Assembly (NCBI GenBank): GCA_020465985.1 | Contig: JAANYP010006367.1 | Location: 42,501-106,500, forward strand | DNA: 64,000 bases | Source: Centrapalus pauciflorus | Taxonomy: Eukaryota; Streptophyta; Magnoliopsida; Asterales; Asteraceae | Direction: 5' to 3' | Shown here: positions 11,633 through 24,114 of the stretch, one piece after another | Layout: every line of letters begins with the position of its first letter | Numbering within the stretch: position 1 is the first letter of the stretch | Position numbers and translations under genes: made by a program | Notes under the pieces: model-generated | What the model was told of the DNA's origin: nothing | Databases searched by the model: none | Seen by the model: the letters and a program-made list of their open reading frames with translations, nothing else

Positions 11633-14220
11633 TGTAACACCCCAAAATTTGTAAAGCAATTAAATAAGAGCTAATTATAATATTTGAGTTGCTAAATGAA
11701 ATACTCGGTTATAATTGACTTAAATTCGAATTTAAAGTATTATAGTTTGGTTGGTTGGAAATTAAATTGAAAGATTTATTGATTAGGGGGATTATATGTG
11801 TATGTGAAATAGTAGAGGGGGCATTTTGGCCAAGTGGCCAAACTTGGCCCTTTCCCCTTTGTGTTGGCCGTCCAACATTCAACACACACATACACATTTT
11901 ATTTGTTGGAAATTTTGGAGAAAAGAGAGAAAGGGAATTAGGGTTCTTGCTTGGGTGATCAAGGGTTCAAGGTTGAAGATCATTCTTTGATATTTGGTAC
12001 CATCTTTGAAGGTATATCACACTCCCTTTCATTTTCCCTTCATTTTCTTGGTTGTTCCTCATTTTGAGAGAACATAACCCTAAGTGGGTTTTCATGATTG
12101 GGTTAGTATATGACCCTAAAACTTTGAATGGAGTAATATTTATGGGTTATTGAGTCATTTGAATCATATTTATGTAAATGGTTGGGTGAGTTAGTGTCAT
12201 GGAATGAAAACCCTAGTTGGAGCTCCTTTTTGAGCTTCAATGGTGGATGGAAATGGGTTTACGTGTTTTGTGCATTTCATATGTTAAATTATGGGTCAAA
12301 TGTGTTTGTTGAGGCCATGAAGTTGAAGGGAAGTTAGTATGAACTCATTTGGGGTTTTGAAGACTCAATTGTGTATTGGTCATTTAGGGACTCGGTATGA
12401 GTCCATATGAATTCCATGGAATCATGGAATGAGTTGTAATGGTGCCAATATGTATAGAAAGTGTTTATTTATGATAATAAAGTGTTTTCATATGTTGGGT
12501 AACTCAAATCACGAGCAAGAACTCAATTCGGCGTTTTGGGTCCAAACCGCACGCCAAGTGTTCGGTGAAATGCCACAACGAGTTCCAAAACATTTCGGGG
12601 TTGGGTTTTAATGTCTAAATGTTAGTTGAGTGTCTAATCATGGTCCATGTATAGTTAATAATGCTATGAAATTGGTTAGAATTGGATTCGAGCTCAAATG
12701 GAGCTCGGTGTTGCCGGTTGGAGTTTTCGGTCGTTTTCGGACTCGTTCGGAGTCCGTATGAGCTCCTCGGAATCATGAAATGTTATGAAATGATTTTGTT
12801 ATGTTTAGAGGGGTTTAAATGACTTGGATATGTTGGTTATATGGTTTGTAAAGTCCATTTCAAGTGTTAGGAGCATTTATGGGAGTTTTGGAGGGTTTTG
12901 GTGCATTTTTGGGCATTTAAGTTGCAGTCTGTGGGGGGGGGCAGCCTGTTGGTCGTGCTTCTACCCCCTCTGGGTCGCGCCTCTACCAACTTTCTGTCCC
13001 CGAAATTCATTTTCCATGGTTAGGGGTCGATGCTCGGGTCTTATGCGTCCGATGCACGTCTAAATTAAGTGTTTTAAGGGTTTGAAGGTCTTTAAACCAT
13101 TCCGGAACTCCTAGAACCTCTATTTGACTTAGTGCCTTCGGTTTGGCGTCCCACCATCTTTAGACCTCTAATAGGGTCTTATATCGTGTTCGGAAACTTA
13201 TGTGTTCGCCTTATGAATTCTTATAGGCGAACCGAATCGAAAAAGGCTTGGTCGCGAGTCTTAGCCATTCTCGAGGCTACTGTGATTATTTTGGAAGGCC
13301 TTGGGAACCTTGTTAACCAATCACTGTGAGTTCTAGTATTAGATTTTCATAAAGTCATATACGATGTACTTGTTGCTTTATATTTGATCATTCGTTGTTG
13401 ATTCATACTATGGCATTATATGATTGTTGTTTATTCATCCATTTCATCAATGCATGGCATATTCGTATTCTCGAGGCATCTTGGACCTCATTTGTTGATT
13501 ATACCTTTCGTTTGGACTCACCTGGATATCCATGGATTATTCCTGGCCCCTTTGGATGCCGGATGCCGACGTACTTGCATTGTCGGAAGTCCCGTACTTG
13601 ATAGAGACAGTCCCGTACTTGCTAGAGACAGCCTCGTACTTGCTAGAGGCATCACCACACCCGTACTTGCTAGGGAACCCCGAATTATGAAGGGGCATGT
13701 GGTATTTGATCACTCATCTTGTGCACTTGACTTATGCCGTTTGGAATCATTATGTTGATCATTATTGCATCTATATACCTTGTGTTATATCTAATCTAGT
13801 AATTCACTCAACTTTATGTTGACCCTCTTAGATGTTAATCTTTTCAGGCTCTGTCAAGGGTAAGGGTACGGCCGGTCCGTCTTGCTAGGTTCGGTTGGAG
13901 ATAGCTTGAAGCACTCCACTTTTTAGTATAGTTTTGGATTGCTCGGGTTTGGGGAATAGTGGACTCCCGTTTTGACTTTCATGCGATTGGATGTACCTAT
14001 CTAATCTTGTGGCATGTAATTAACGATAGATCCAAACCCGGTATACTTTAATCCGTGAATTATCACACTTTGCTCATTATGAGAAGCAAAGTGGGGTGAT
14101 TCATGTTGATAACTCTGATTAATGAAAAATTTAAATTTGACGCAAATTCCGCAATGCATTATATATCAATTATTGTATAAATGTGTGTGAAATACTCTAT
14201 CTAGTTGTGAGGGTGTTTCA
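11633..14220 (+). mobile_element. Solo LTR (Gypsy-type) with 5-bp target duplication
   Basis: A 2588-bp unit begins TGTAACACCCC and ends GGGTGTTTCA, with TG..CA ends. It is flanked by GAGGT at 11628-11632 and 14221-14225. There is no internal retroviral coding region and no second LTR, so it is a solo LTR left by recombination. The length and TGTAACACCCC start suit plant Gypsy LTRs. A small tandem array lies at 13567-13680. The insertion splits the Harbinger ORF1. Confidence 0.88.
13567..13680 (+). repeat. Tandem repeat of about 22 bp inside the solo LTR
   Basis: Units of the form CGTACTTGCTAGAGACAGTC occur about five times with small changes. It is a minisatellite confined to the LTR. Confidence 0.75.
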
Positions 14221-15076
14221 GAGGTGCTTCGACGTCATCCAAAGTGGAACCCCGTTCCACAAATGGATGATTTTGTTGAGCCGCAAAGAAAGCGGTCCAA
14301 AACTTCCGAATCTAACACGATCGGAACACCGTCTTCTGATGCGGCATTTTTAGGTGTTGACATTGACGAAGATGACGAGGGCGACGCAGATCTTCAACAG
14401 CTTGAACGACCACGCCGCAAGGGGAAAAAACCAGCATCAATATCAGTCGACCCAGAGATGCAATCAAAATTCGAAAGGATTTCATCATGTCACGAGAAAG
14501 ATCTTGAAGATAAAAGACATCACCGAGCACGACTTGAAGAATTAAAAAAATCAAAACAAGAAAAAGAATTGGAGTTGAAAGAGAAAAGATATAATGCGTA
14601 CATTGCGGCACTGAATCAACAACAACACGATCGTGACTTGGAATTTTTCATTCGGCCACACGACCATCTGCAAGGTGCTGCTTTGGAAACCGCATTGGCC
14701 CACAAAAAAAGCATTGCGGAGCGTTGGGGATGGCGACTATAGTTTTGTAATTTTTTAGTTATTTAATTTTTTTAGATTATGTACTTTTTTTAGTTTCGTA
14801 AGTTTTTATATTTTTTAGTTTCGTAAGTTTTTATTTTTTAGTTTCGTAATTTTATTATGTAATAGTTTTTAAATATTTATGAAATTAATTATTTTATATT
14901 TAATAATTGTTTTCTTAATTAAAATGTTAAAAAAAATTAAGAAAGATGGAAAGGTTAAGAAATGTGGGTATTTCCTAGTTAGAAAGGTGGGGAAAGGTGG
15001 AGAGAGAAAAGCTGATGTGGCGCTGACGTGTACAGAAAGGTGGGTTTGGGAAAGGTGGGTACTCCCACCACTCTTA

Positions 15077-15196
15077 TATAAACTAATATTAATTTTAAAA
15101 AACCATTTGAAGAAATAGGCAATGACATTTAATGTTTGAACCTTCTTGCTCATGAACATGATGTGGGTCCGAAACCTATTTATGAGTTATGATGTG
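15077..15196. promoter_or_regulatory. Upstream region of the RGF gene
   Basis: This is the short stretch between the Harbinger element end and the TATA box. The transposon end thus lies about 120 bp upstream of the TATA box and could contribute to the promoter (inference). No specific operator was recognised. Confidence 0.35.
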
Positions 15197-15204
15197 TATA
15201 TATA
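15197..15204 (+). promoter_or_regulatory. TATA box of the RGF gene
   Basis: TATATATA lies 88 bases before the start codon at 15292, followed by a CT-rich leader (about 15235-15260), a common plant arrangement. Confidence 0.5.
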
Positions 15205-15291
15205 GCCTTCAATATCTATCTCTAATTTGCAGCCTCTCCTCTTCTTCTTCATTTCACTTCATATAATTATAACATTAATTTTGAAGACAAA

Positions 15292-16787
<1,496 letters not shown>

Positions 16788-17687
16788 ATCGAGCGAATTG
16801 ATGTTAGTGATTTACGATTCCAAACTCGAGTCATCTAGCTGGATAATCTTAAATAGGTTTAATCACATAAAAATGCAAGCTAGTCGATTGATCATCGGGT
16901 GCAGAAATGTTTGTGAATATCTGTAGATACTAGTATGTTTTGAGGTAGTTTTTTTCTCATTTTTGATGATTTTGTAATGTGTATACTGCATAGTAAAATG
17001 AATCACAGATATTCAATATTTCCATTTTTGAGCAAAGGAAATCTTATACTTATTCCCTTATAAATTATGAAAAATATGTATCAATAAACGAACAAACGAA
17101 GAAAATTTCAATTTTACCAATATTAATAAATTGTAAACCGTCACGAAGAAAACCTTCATAGATTTGATGAGTAATTGTGCAAAATTAGTTTTTTAAGAAT
17201 TTGACTTAAAAGTCTGAAATTGAGATAATCTGTTCATGTTTTTAAATATGAAATTTTAATCAATTTGTTTACATTTTTAAGTTTGAAATATATAACAATT
17301 ATTTGTCACGACATATTTGTTTGCACATACTCCTAAGTAAATGTACTTGGACAATTGACACATATAGCGTGTTACAAAAAATTACTCACCCTATCGTTAA
17401 GATCTTATATGTTATTAGGTGTTTAAATTCAAGTTTTCGTATAATGCTAATCATGTTATAAAGAATTAAAGATGAGTACGAATTGAAAAAGAACAAGCAC
17501 ACGACAAGCATTGTCATATGTTGGTCCTAATCGGTCCCTAACCACGATTGGTCTCTATCATATAACGATTGTAGAGTGGTTCAAAACGTTAACATATACT
17601 TACTCCTCATGAATACTCGTTTGTGAGTATTAATGGTTAATATAAACGTAATTATATGATTAATTATTTATTAGTGTTTTTTGTTGA
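16788..17687. other. RGF 3' region and intergenic, nothing further recognised
   Basis: The first 200-250 bases are probably the RGF 3' untranslated region. No defined polyadenylation site can be fixed. The rest has no supported gene or repeat. Confidence 0.4.
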
Positions 17688-17840
17688 TTTTTTTAAACGA
17701 CAAACTGATCTACTCCTGAACTACATACTTATTTGCCCAAGTGGGGACTTCAAAAATTACTTTCACCACCTAAATTTCAACTTGTCTTCAACGGGAATTG
17801 AACCATGATCTCACACTTACATCATGCCCCTCTTACCAAA
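17688..17840 (-). mobile_element. tRNA-derived SINE, probably 5' truncated
   Basis: Read on the minus strand it contains a B box (GGTTCAATTCCC) about 30 bases after GGTAAGAGGGGCATGATG, and ends GTCGTTTAAAAAAA, a typical plant SINE tail. The A-box end is incomplete. Similar TGTTTT(TT)GTT sequences on the two sides may be the target duplication. SINEs are mobilised by LINE proteins and have no coding capacity. Confidence 0.6.
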
Positions 17841-18334
17841 TGTTTTGTTAAAAAAAAAAAAAGAAAGAAAAAAGACAATTGTTTTGTGTATTTGAGGATC
17901 AAATGTGGTTGGTAATTGAATGCATGAGAATGCATGTCCCACAGAGTTAAGTCCTGAACATAAGCTATTCCCAACCACCGTCCCGTGGTGCCGCTGCCGG
18001 CGGCCACCTAAACATGTGGGCTCAGATGGCCCATGCATGCTTGTGTGTTGACTAGTCCAAATTGCTTGCCAAAATCAAAATTACTTCGATATGGCATATT
18101 TAAAATTGTAAGTTTTAATTATATATTTAATATATTAAATCGTTAGGGCATTTGATTCGCTAAGATAGGATTTGAGAAAAAGTAACTTACTTTTTATTCA
18201 AATTTCTTAAACGAATTCCAATTGGGTCTGAAAACTAATTAATCAAATGTCACTTTAGGAAAAAATAACACAAGAAGGAAATGATCCAATACTACAGAGT
18301 CAAGTCTATAACATATAGTCTGAATAATGTATTC
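17841..18334. other. Intergenic with a small GC-rich patch
   Basis: 17930-18030 is GC-rich (CCGCTGCCGGCGGCCACC) but has no coding motif or repeat border that I recognise. The rest is AT-rich. Confidence 0.35.
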
Positions 18335-18616
18335 CAGGACCGGTCCTGAGCAATGTCAACACGGTCAACCGTTAGGGCCCATTAATCATAGGGGCCCAAA
18401 CTCAAAAAACCTTTTATATATTTAGGTCTATTAACGATTAAATAAAATTATTGACTTGAAAAGTTTTTAGTTATAACATTATATAATTATAAGTTTTTTG
18501 TTGTTAATTTATTATTTTTACTTGAATTATACTTATTTTAAATATACTTATATATTTTTACAGGACCCATTTTAAGTTTTTGCCCAGGGGCCTCGAAAAT
18601 AATTGGACCGGCCCTG
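18335..18616. mobile_element. hAT-like MITE
   Basis: It begins CAGGACCGGTCCTGAG and ends GGACCGGCCCTG, with subterminal GGGGCCC motifs inverted on the right (CAGGGGCCTC). CAGGGCCGGYCCTG-type ends are common in plant hAT elements. The candidate 8-bp flanks (ATGTATTC and ATCAATTT) match only in part, so it is old. Confidence 0.6.
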
Positions 18617-18976
18617 ATCAATTTGATTAACATTATTTAAACCAATATTACCGCTATCAATGGGTTTTAACATGCTACATATATCGACTGATTTCTGACC
18701 ATAATGTATTATTAATTAAAATAAATTGAATGTCAATACACATTAATGTAAATACACACAAAGGAACTCAAAAGGGAGGGGGATTTGAATGTCATCTAGA
18801 AACTAAATAATTGCTCCCACATCGTGAATTGTCTCCGATTTCGTGTTGAGTTTATGGAGCATCTTGTGGAGCTTATGTGGCTTTTGTTCGATCATCTTTT
18901 TCTCAAGCCCGTACATCTTTTTCTCGGGCTTGTGCAGCTTCTTCGTGAAGTTCAAATGCTTCTTGTGAATGTCCTC
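18617..18976. other. Intergenic flank of the Copia element
   Basis: 18803-18991 is open on the minus strand with repeated KKxHKL-type residues, but it is low-complexity and partly overlaps the LTR. No supported gene. Confidence 0.4.
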
Positions 18977-18981
18977 AATTC

Positions 18982-19100
18982 TGTTAGTCAATAGGTGAAG
19001 CCCACAATGTGTCTTGGCCTCTTTGGCCCATGTTGTATTATCTCTATTTATTTACCTTGAATTGTAATTGAGAAAGTTAAGGAAATAATATCATTTATCA
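18982..19100 (+). repeat. 5' LTR of Copia element
   Basis: 119 bp; differs from the 3' LTR only at CTTTGGCCCATG versus CTTTGGTCCATG. Confidence 0.95.
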
Positions 19101-19112
19101 TGGTATCAGAGC
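19101..19112 (+). other. Primer binding site (initiator tRNA-Met)
   Basis: TGGTATCAGAGC is complementary to the 3' end of plant initiator tRNA-Met and abuts the LTR without a spacer. Confidence 0.93.
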
Positions 19113-19172
19113 TTTCCCCAACAAACTTTCCCTCTATTCCCTCTCAACCCTAGCAAATCTCGCCTCCCTCCT

Positions 19173-22100
19173 ATGACCGCCGTCCTCCCCTTGGCTCCTC
19201 CACCTCTGCCGTCGATCACCATGGGAGACGCAACCCCTACTCAATCTTTTCATAAGGCATTTGGTGTTGTAAACATCAAATCATGTATCCCTCTTGTTCT
19301 AGATCTTGATCACTTAAACTATGATGCATGGTGTGAGCTCTTTATCACCCATTGCAAAAGCTTCGATGTCCTCGGATTTATAGACGGCGACACACCCAAA
19401 CCGCAGGTTCATGTCACCACTCTATCTCAACTTGACAATCTGGTTAAAATGTGGATTTACGGCACCATCAATAAATCATTGCTACAAACCATTCTCCGCA
19501 AAAACTCTACGGCTCGAGATGTATGGCTTAGTCTCGAAACCTTATTTCATGACAACAAAGACTCTCGTGTCATGCAATTGGATAACGAACTCCGAAACCT
19601 TGATATCGGCTCTTCGTCTATTGGTGAATATCTAAAAAAGGTTAAAGTTACGGCTGATCTGCTTGCTAATATTGGTGAGCCGATCGCTGACAAAACTCTC
19701 GTCATGCATACCATCAATGGCCTTCGTGGAAAATACGGTAACGTAGTCACCCTCATAAGACACAGTAAACCCTTTCCATCTTTCAAAGAGGTACGATCTA
19801 TGCTTCTTCTTGAGGAGTCACAATCTCCTTCTAACCCTCATCCTATACCGAACTACGATACTGCCCTTGTGACCACGTCGAAGGCTCCATCACCTTCCCG
19901 CACACCTGCCTCCCCCCAGGTATGCCGTAATTTCTCCCGCGGTTCTTGCCGTTTTGGAGCCCGTTGTCGCTATCTCCATAACCAACCTACCATGCAACCT
20001 CGCCCCTTACCCACCCCACCGCTAAACCCCCTGCCCACACCACCACGACCGCCCCACTCCGTTCCTCCTTGGTCGATTCCCTATCCCTCGGCCCATCTCA
20101 CTACCACCCAACCGCCAATATACCCCATTCCCTACCACCCGCCGCCACAACCTATAAACCAATACCACCCGCCGCCACAACCTATAAACCAATCACCCCA
20201 GCCCACATATCCCGTCTCTACAGAGCAACCAACTAATCTACCTCAAGCATTCAGTACCATGACTCTCCAGGATCTCAGTCAATCTGAATGGCATATGGAC
20301 ACCGGTGCTACTGCTCATATGGCCGCGGATACAGGTATTCTTCGTTCCCTTGATAATCATAATACTGTTTCCTCAGTCTTAGTTGGTAATGGCCAACCCA
20401 TACCCGTTACTAACACTGGTTATAGCTATTTGCCATCTCCTCACAAACCCTTTCACCTTAATCGTGTCTTAGTTACTCCTAATATCATAAAAAATCTTAT
20501 CTCTGTTCGTCAGTTTACCAAAGACAATAAATGCACAATTGAATTTGATCCTTTTGGTTTTTCTGTGAAGGACATGCTCACCCGTCAGGTCCTTCTCCGT
20601 TGTGACAGCTCTGGCGACTTGTACCCGGTCAACCAATCTCCTCCCTCTGCACTCTTGACTACTAGCCCTACTACCTGGCATCATCGTCTTGGTCACCCGG
20701 GCTCGGATAGTCTTCGTCATTTAATTTCCCGCAATTTTATTTCTTGTAATAAGGAAAAATCGTCCGTGCTTTGTCATGCCTGTCAACTTGGCAAACACGT
20801 TCGTCTTCCATTTTATCTTTCCAATTCTATTGTAAATGCACCTTTTGAGCTTGTTCACTCTGATATTTGGACCTCTCCGATTGAGAGTTTTTCTGGTTAT
20901 AAATATTATGTCTTATTTTTAGATCACTATTCACATTTCACCTGGGTGTTTCCACTACATAAAAAATCTGATGTGTTCTCTAAGTTTCAATCATTTCAAT
21001 CATATGCTAAAACTCAATTTAATCTTCCCATTAAATCATTCCAATGTGATCATGGCGGTGAGTTTGACAACCAACAAATGAAATCTTTTTTCTCAAATAA
21101 TGGTATCACTATTCGCTTTTCATGCCCACATACCTCACAACAAAATGGCAAATCTGAACGATTGATCCGTACCATTAATAACATCGTACGCACTCTCCTA
21201 TTCTCCGCACATTTACCCCCCAACCTTCTGGGTTGAAGCACTCAATATGGGTGTACATATTCTCAACCTTTTACCATCCACCTCCATTAATCGTGACATT
21301 CCCTTTTATCGTCTCTTTAACAAACCTCCACCATACTCCTACCTTCGTGTCTTCGGTTGCTTATGCTACCCTCACCTTCATACTCAACACAAACTTCAAC
21401 CACGCTCCACACCCTGTGTCTACCTTGGCATTTGTGCCCATCACCGTGGATATCGATGCCTTGATCTTCACACAAATCGCATTATTATTTCTAGACATGT
21501 CACCTTTGATGAAACCACCTTTCCCTATGCCTCCATGTCTCCTAACCACACTCCCTCATACACTTTTCTAGACGATCACACAGATATCTCCCCTGTTGCT
21601 TATCGTCTTCTAACCACGCCTTCCGAAATATCACAAACCTCTGAGGACTCCCCCTCATATGTCACTCCTTCACCACCTTCGGCTCCCCTTCCCGTCCATT
21701 CAAATGATGCTCCCCCCTCCTCCCCTACACATTCCCCACCCACGGATCCCATTCCCATACCTCCTCCCTCTCACCCCATGGTCACACGGTCTCGTTCTGG
21801 CATTCACAAACCCATCCAGAAACTCAACCTACATACTTCCTCTCTCTCTCCACTCCCTCGGTCTCATATACACGCTCTCCGTGACCCCAATTGGCAACTA
21901 GCTATGACTGAGGAATTTCAGGCTTTGATTAACAATGGAACGTGGGATCTTGTCCCCCGTCCTGCTGACACGAACATCGTTAGTTCCATTTGGCTTTTCA
22001 GACATAAGTTTAATGCAAATGGTTCCCTTAGTCGATACAAAGCACGTCTTGTTGCTAATGGCCGCAGTCAACAGCCCGGCATTGACTGCCGATGAGACTT

Positions 22101-23401
22101 TCAGTCCTGTTGTTAAACCAGCAACCATTCGCACGGTATTGGCCCTCTCTGTTTCGAAAAATTGGCCGATTCACCAACTTGATGTCAAAAACGTGTTTCT
22201 TCATGGTCATTTATCTGAAACGGTTTACATGCATCAGCCTCCAGGATTTGTTGATCGTGCTCGACCGGATCATGTTTGTTTACTACGAAAATCGTTATAT
22301 GGTCTAAAACAGGCTCCACGGGCATGGTTTAATCGATTTGCGTCATATGCTTTACAAATAGGTTTTACTTCCAGCAGATGTGATTCTTCATTATTCATAT
22401 ATCAGCACGGGGGTGAAACTGCCTACTTGCTCCTCTATGTTGATGACATCATTCTTACCGCATCTTCCACTTCTCTTCTTGGTCGGATCATTGGGTTACT
22501 TCATCAAGAATTTGCCATGACAGATTTAGGGACTCTTTCGTATTTCCTTGGGATTTCAGCCACCCGTACTTCTTCTGGTATTTTCTTATCTTAGTCCAAA
22601 TATGCATCAGAAATTTTGGAACGGGCTCATATGTCGAATTGCAACCCATGTCGGACTCCGGTTGACACATCCAGCAAACTCGGCCCTCAAGGATCTCCGG
22701 TCTCTGATCCTACCCTTTATCGCAGTCTTGCAGGTGCTCTTCAATACCTAACTTTCACCAGACCGGATCTTTGTTATGCAGTTCAACAAGTTTGCTTACA
22801 CATGCATGATCCTCGGGAACCTCATTACACGGCTCTTAAACGTATTCTTCGGTATGTCAAAGGCACTCTTCATCACGGACTGCAGCTTTTCTCGTCCCCT
22901 ACGGACAAGCTTATTGCCTACTCTGATGCTGACTGGGCTGGTTGCCCCATCACTAGGCGCTCCACATCCGGCTACTGCGTCTTCTTGGGTGCTAATCTTC
23001 TGTCATGGTCGTCAAAGCGGCAGCAAACTATCTCTCGGTCTAGCGCAGGAGCCGAATATCGCGGCGTCTCAAATGCAGTTGCCGAAACGGCCTGGCTTCG
23101 TAATCTTCTGCTTGAGCTTCAGTCACCAATTCGGCACTCGACAATTGTGTTCTGTGATAACATCAGTGCTGTCTATCTCTCAAACAATCCTGTTCAACAT
23201 CAACGCACTAAACACATAGAAATTGATATCCACTTTGTGCGTGACAAAGTTGCTACTGGCGAAGTAAGGGTCCTCCACGTTCCATCTCGATATCAGTACG
23301 CCGACATCTTCACCAAGGGTCTTCCTTCCTCTCTCTTCATTGAACTCAGATCCAGCTTGAGCGTCTGTTCTCCTCCCGCTCAAACTGCGGGGGTGTGTTA
23401 G
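19173..23401 (+). pseudogene. Copia Gag-Pol polyprotein, disabled by two frameshifts and a stop
   Basis: The first frame (19173-21236) gives 687 residues. Gag occupies about 1-250. Residues 251-269 form a Cys3His zinc finger (C-x7-C-x5-C-x3-H) in place of the usual CCHC knuckle, followed by a proline-rich linker. The protease triad DTGA is at about 376. The integrase has its HHCC zinc region (about 500-545) and the three acidic residues in HSDIW, QCDHGGEF and GKSER. After one extra C in the run near 21227 the frame moves to 21247-22095 (end of integrase, start of reverse transcriptase). A second extra base near 22087 moves it to the frame ending 22594. There a TAG replaces a Gln codon, and the last part (22616-23401) is RNase H with SDADWAG. 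The YVDD catalytic motif of reverse transcriptase is intact (about 22437). It would act in cytoplasmic particles to copy and integrate the element; as it stands, full Pol cannot be made. Confidence 0.93.
23385..23395 (+). other. Polypurine tract, inside the pol reading frame
   Basis: CTGCGGGGGTG immediately precedes the 3' LTR and also encodes the last residues of Pol (AGV); the final Cys and the stop lie in the LTR. Confidence 0.8.
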
Positions 23402-23514
23402 TCAATAGGTGAAGCCCACAATGTGTCTTGGCCTCTTTGGTCCATGTTGTATTATCTCTATTTATTTACCTTGAATTGTAATTGAGAAAGTTAAGGAAAT
23501 AATATCATTTATCA
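23396..23514 (+). repeat. 3' LTR of Copia element
   Basis: 119 bp, one difference from the 5' LTR; followed by the AATTC duplication. Confidence 0.95.
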
Positions 23515-23746
23515 AATTCGACGATTTGTTGCTCTAACCACTCCACTTTTTCTTGTAATGTTCATACTTTATACATTAATGTAGTTAAGACATCCTAAAA
23601 ATATCACAGCCCAACATATATATAATCCAAAAACTTGTTCTGGCTCAATTTTAGTTCTATTCATCTGATATAACAATATAGTAATCATTCAATGTCATTT
23701 TAACATGTCCGTTAAGTCTTAAACAAACACCATCTCACTACTTAGA

Positions 23747-24114
23747 TGGTGTTTGGATTTGCGTTTGAAAAAGTGTTGTAGCGTTTTGGAAACTAATAAT
23801 CAGATAATAGCTGTAACCAAAAGTGCTGTCGGAAATGTAGTGTTTGGTTTAGCTTCTGCTGTTTGCTATCATAATCATCAAATAATCAATTTTTAAAGTG
23901 TTTGAATTTGCGTTTTAACTTGTGAAATGACCAAATAATCATTTATTAAGCAAATAAGCTACATTTTTTAACTTATGAAAAAGTGTGGTAGGAGTAACGC
24001 TAAACGCATATAATCACTTATTAACGTATACAATCCAAACACTTTAAACTAATTATTTGCGTTATTGTAACGTAATAAGCTAATAATCTCGTTTATAACG
24101 CAAAACCAAACACC
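23747..24114. mobile_element. MITE, hAT-like termini
   Basis: It begins GGTGTTTGGATTTGCGTTTG and ends, read inverted, GGTGTTTGGTTTTGCGTT. The interior repeats phrases of the form AATAATC.. and AAACGC in both orientations. The target duplication is not clear. The left end also has an outward inverted copy of CAAACACCATCT (23724-23736). Confidence 0.6.

Larger units (their letters stand above)
10893..14742 (+). pseudogene. Myb/SANT-like (Harbinger ORF1-type) gene, split by a solo LTR
   Basis: Two open parts, 10893-11632 and 14226-14742, are in phase once the solo LTR and one copy of its GAGGT duplication are ignored; together they would encode about 418 residues. The N-terminus is rich in Q, P and N and has three tandem PNPQYYQPS-type units (about residues 45-72). 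A Myb/SANT-like DNA-binding region follows (about 130-210), with conserved tryptophans in PKMWTSIEEKALAEAW, GSTFWGRI and LNSKWKDMN. The second part has an acidic patch and a long charged helix (EELKKSKQEKELELKEKRYN), like the C-terminal domain often annotated in plants as NAM-associated or 'glutathione S-transferase T3-like'. In PIF/Harbinger elements such a protein works with a DDE transposase, presumably binding DNA in the nucleus. As the sequence stands it is interrupted and probably dead unless the LTR is removed from the transcript. Confidence 0.7.
10585..15073 (+). mobile_element. PIF/Harbinger-type element carrying only ORF1
   Basis: The proposed ends are GAGAGAGAGGAGTAC (10585-10599) and GTACTCCCACCACTC (15059-15073), an imperfect inverted pair with 11 of 15 matches. 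Both are flanked by TTA (10582-10584 and 15074-15076), the usual PIF/Harbinger target. Inside is a Myb/SANT-like gene of the kind found as ORF1 in plant PIF/Harbinger elements; no DDE transposase is present. The element is split by a 2588-bp solo LTR, so its original size was about 1.9 kb. The short imperfect termini make the boundaries moderately certain; the gene content supports the class. Confidence 0.6.
18982..23514 (+). mobile_element. Ty1/Copia LTR retrotransposon, nearly complete
   Basis: Two 119-bp LTRs (18982-19100 and 23396-23514) differ by a single base. They begin TGTTAG and end TTTATCA. A perfect 5-bp duplication, AATTC, flanks the element (18977-18981 and 23515-23519). The primer binding site TGGTATCAGAGC directly follows the left LTR and a G-rich polypurine tract precedes the right one. 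Order protease, integrase, reverse transcriptase, RNase H places it in Copia. The LTRs are very short for a 4.5-kb element. Confidence 0.96.
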
